Assembly (NCBI GenBank): GCA_012513395.1
Contig: JAAZCH010000183.1
Location: 1 to 7,324, forward strand
DNA: 7,324 bases
Source of the DNA: Tissierellia bacterium
GTDB lineage: Bacteria > Bacillota_A > Clostridia > Tissierellales > Peptoniphilaceae
Direction: 5' to 3'
A program made the position numbers and the translations under genes. This document shows positions 5,848 through 7,324 of this stretch, in pieces. The stretch's first letter is position 1; the number at the start of each line of letters is the position of its first letter. Under the pieces are notes generated by a model, which ran no database searches, was not told where the DNA came from, and was given only the letters and a program-made list of their open reading frames with translations.

Positions 5848-7284
5848 ATGAATAAAAAACTATCATTAATTTTGGCGTTTGTACTTATGATGTCATTATT
5901 ACTTACAGCATGTGGACCTAATACGATTGCGTATATGGAAAAAACAGCTGAAACTGAAAAATGGGAAGCAACAGAAGGTAAGATTACTGCAAATGTAAAA
6001 ATGAATATGGAAGCTGCAGATGAAGATTCTAAAGAAGCTATAAAGTTTGAAATTCCTATGGAAATGGATCTTTACATGGTAGGTCAAGACAAAGGTAAAA
6101 TTGATATCAAATATGATTTTACTGGCTTAAAAGATCTTGCGCCATCTGATGAAGAAGCTAAAGCTTTACCAGACAATATCAAGTTAACAGTTTATGTCGA
6201 TGGAGAAAAAGCTATTATGCCTAAGGAAATGTTTACTATGGGTATTCCTGGAGCGACACTTCCAAAAGTTTTAGATGGACCTGAAAAATATTTTGCGTTG
6301 GATATGTCTGAATTTGGAGTAGGCGCAAAAGGATCTGAAGACTCTATTACTAACTTTGCAAAAACTATCGAAAAAATTTACGAAGGGTACAAATCTGACT
6401 TCGATATGAAAAGAGAAGGAGACAAATTCTCCTATGATATGACAATCGAAGATGGAGCGAAAGAAATAAAATCTTTGATTAAATTCACCCAAGAAAATTC
6501 TGAAGCTATTTTCACTGCACTTGATGCATTCGTGGTTACAATCGATAAGGAAAATGCAGAAACTAATAAAGCTTTGCTAGCTCAAGTAAAAACTTCATTA
6601 GCTGAACTTAAAGAAGCTGAGGTTGAAGAATTTACTGCTGAGATGAGTAAAGCGTTAAAAGGTTCAAAAATTTCTGAAGTAACAGAATTTAAAGAAGGCG
6701 CTGTAGATCAAAAAGTAAATTTTGTATTAAAAATTGAAGATTTATTCGACATGACTATGGATATAACTTCAACTATAAAAAAAGCTGAAGTAAAAGAATT
6801 AGAAATTCCTAAAGATGTAAAAGTGGTTAAATATTCTGAATACATTGCAGCTATGATGGCAGAAGCTATGCCAGCAGAGGGGGAAAAAGGAGTATTTGTA
6901 ACTTATAATTACGAGCCAATCGAATTTGATACAGCAGCAATTATAGAAGATGGAAGAACTCTTGTACCTGTAAGAGCATTCTTAGAAAAATTAGGTGCTA
7001 CTGTAGAATGGGACGAAGAAACTCAAGTTGTTACTGCAAAACTTGAAGAAAAAGAAATCAAGCTTACAATCGGATCCAAAGTTGCTTTAGTAGATGGAAA
7101 AGAAGTAGAGTTAGACAAAGAAGCTAAGCTAGTAGAAAAGAGAACTATGGTTCCACTAAGATTTATTTCTGAAAGCTTTGGGCTTGAAGTAGAATTTGAA
7201 GACACTCCATTTGCATTTATGATCTCAGTAATGACACCAGAATTTGCTGAAGAAATAAAAGCTATGGGCGAAGACGTAGAATAA
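5848..7284 (+). CDS. Lipoprotein with C-terminal stalk (copper amine oxidase N-like) domain
   Basis: A 478-residue exported lipoprotein. The N-terminus has two Lys, a hydrophobic core (about 5-19) and a lipobox LTAC (19-22), so Cys22 should be lipidated and the protein held on the outer face of the membrane. Residues about 25-335 are rich in Glu, Lys and Met and alternate predicted beta strands with helices (for example KITANVKMNMEA, KFEIPMEMDLYMV, KLTVYVDGEKAIM, NFVLKIEDLFDMTMDI); I cannot assign this part to a family, though it has the look of LolA/LppX-type lipoprotein folds. Residues about 348-462 are a stalk domain, called copper amine oxidase N-terminal domain in databases, with two VPxR repeats: VPVRAFLEKLGATVEW (373-388) and VPLRFISESFGLEVEF (435-450). 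Despite the name this domain carries no amine oxidase activity and is a common surface module in Clostridia. AAGGAGG at 5835-5841 sets the start. The gene is monocistronic, bounded by its own promoter and terminator. Role: unknown surface protein. Confidence 0.88.
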   Translation: MNKKLSLILAFVLMMSLLLTACGPNTIAYMEKTAETEKWEATEGKITANVKMNMEAADEDSKEAIKFEIPMEMDLYMVGQDKGKIDIKYDFTGLKDLAPSDEEAKALPDNIKLTVYVDGEKAIMPKEMFTMGIPGATLPKVLDGPEKYFALDMSEFGVGAKGSEDSITNFAKTIEKIYEGYKSDFDMKREGDKFSYDMTIEDGAKEIKSLIKFTQENSEAIFTALDAFVVTIDKENAETNKALLAQVKTSLAELKEAEVEEFTAEMSKALKGSKISEVTEFKEGAVDQKVNFVLKIEDLFDMTMDITSTIKKAEVKELEIPKDVKVVKYSEYIAAMMAEAMPAEGEKGVFVTYNYEPIEFDTAAIIEDGRTLVPVRAFLEKLGATVEWDEETQVVTAKLEEKEIKLTIGSKVALVDGKEVELDKEAKLVEKRTMVPLRFISESFGLEVEFEDTPFAFMISVMTPEFAEEIKAMGEDVE

Positions 7285-7296
7285 GCAAAGCAAAAT

Positions 7297-7322
7297 AAAA
7301 AGAGACCAAATGGTCTCTTTTT
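7297..7322 (+). terminator. Rho-independent terminator after the lipoprotein gene
   Basis: The arms at 7297-7307 and 7312-7322 are perfectly complementary (a 7-bp mixed core AGAGACC/GGTCTCT extended by A-T pairs) around a 4-nt loop, and the right arm ends in a six-T run at 7318-7323. It starts 13 nt after the stop codon. The A-rich left side makes it potentially active in both directions. Confidence 0.9.
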
Positions 7323-7324
7323 TG

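Noticed and set aside
5899..6492. Two Phe/Ser/Cys-rich minus-strand open frames (5899-6087 and 6271-6492) within the lipoprotein gene
   Set aside because: Their composition is just the reverse complement of Glu/Lys/Met-rich coding sequence; no domain or signal supports them.

Overview
This window looks like ordinary chromosomal DNA from a low-GC, anaerobic-type member of the Bacillota. The evidence is AT-rich coding and spacer sequence, strong GGAGG-type ribosome binding sites, hairpin-plus-T terminators, and a lipoprotein with a stalk (copper amine oxidase N-like) domain of the kind common in Clostridia and Tissierellia. A Tissierellia-type host (Peptoniphilus/Anaerococcus-like) is my impression only. 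I see no tRNA, rRNA, CRISPR array, insertion sequence, phage gene or plasmid function.

Layout. (1) At 5-1225 (+) is a polytopic DUF401-type membrane protein whose true start may lie just before the window; a hairpin terminator follows at 1231-1268. (2) At 1328-2704 (+) is fumC, a class II fumarate hydratase with all its signature motifs. (3) At 2817-3743 (+) is a YpfJ-type membrane-anchored zinc metallopeptidase with a glycine-rich N-terminus. No terminator separates it from fumC, so read-through is plausible. (4) A 14-bp perfect hairpin at 3786-3820 lies between the convergent metallopeptidase and argS genes and probably ends both transcripts. (5) At 3831-5522 (-) is argS, arginyl-tRNA synthetase, starting at TTG. 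(6) A 325-bp divergent spacer (5523-5847) holds an extended -10 promoter for each flanking gene and, on the argS side, a leader of about 160 nt with four predicted hairpins but no T-box motif. (7) At 5848-7284 (+) is a lipoprotein with an acidic, lysine-rich, beta-rich body and a C-terminal stalk domain, followed by a terminator at 7297-7322.

The genes do not form a single pathway: one central-metabolism enzyme, one translation enzyme, one envelope protease, one surface lipoprotein and one uncharacterised transporter-like protein. I found no convincing new system. The points most worth a second look are the structured argS leader, the unassigned body of the lipoprotein, and a G-rich tract inside the metallopeptidase gene.
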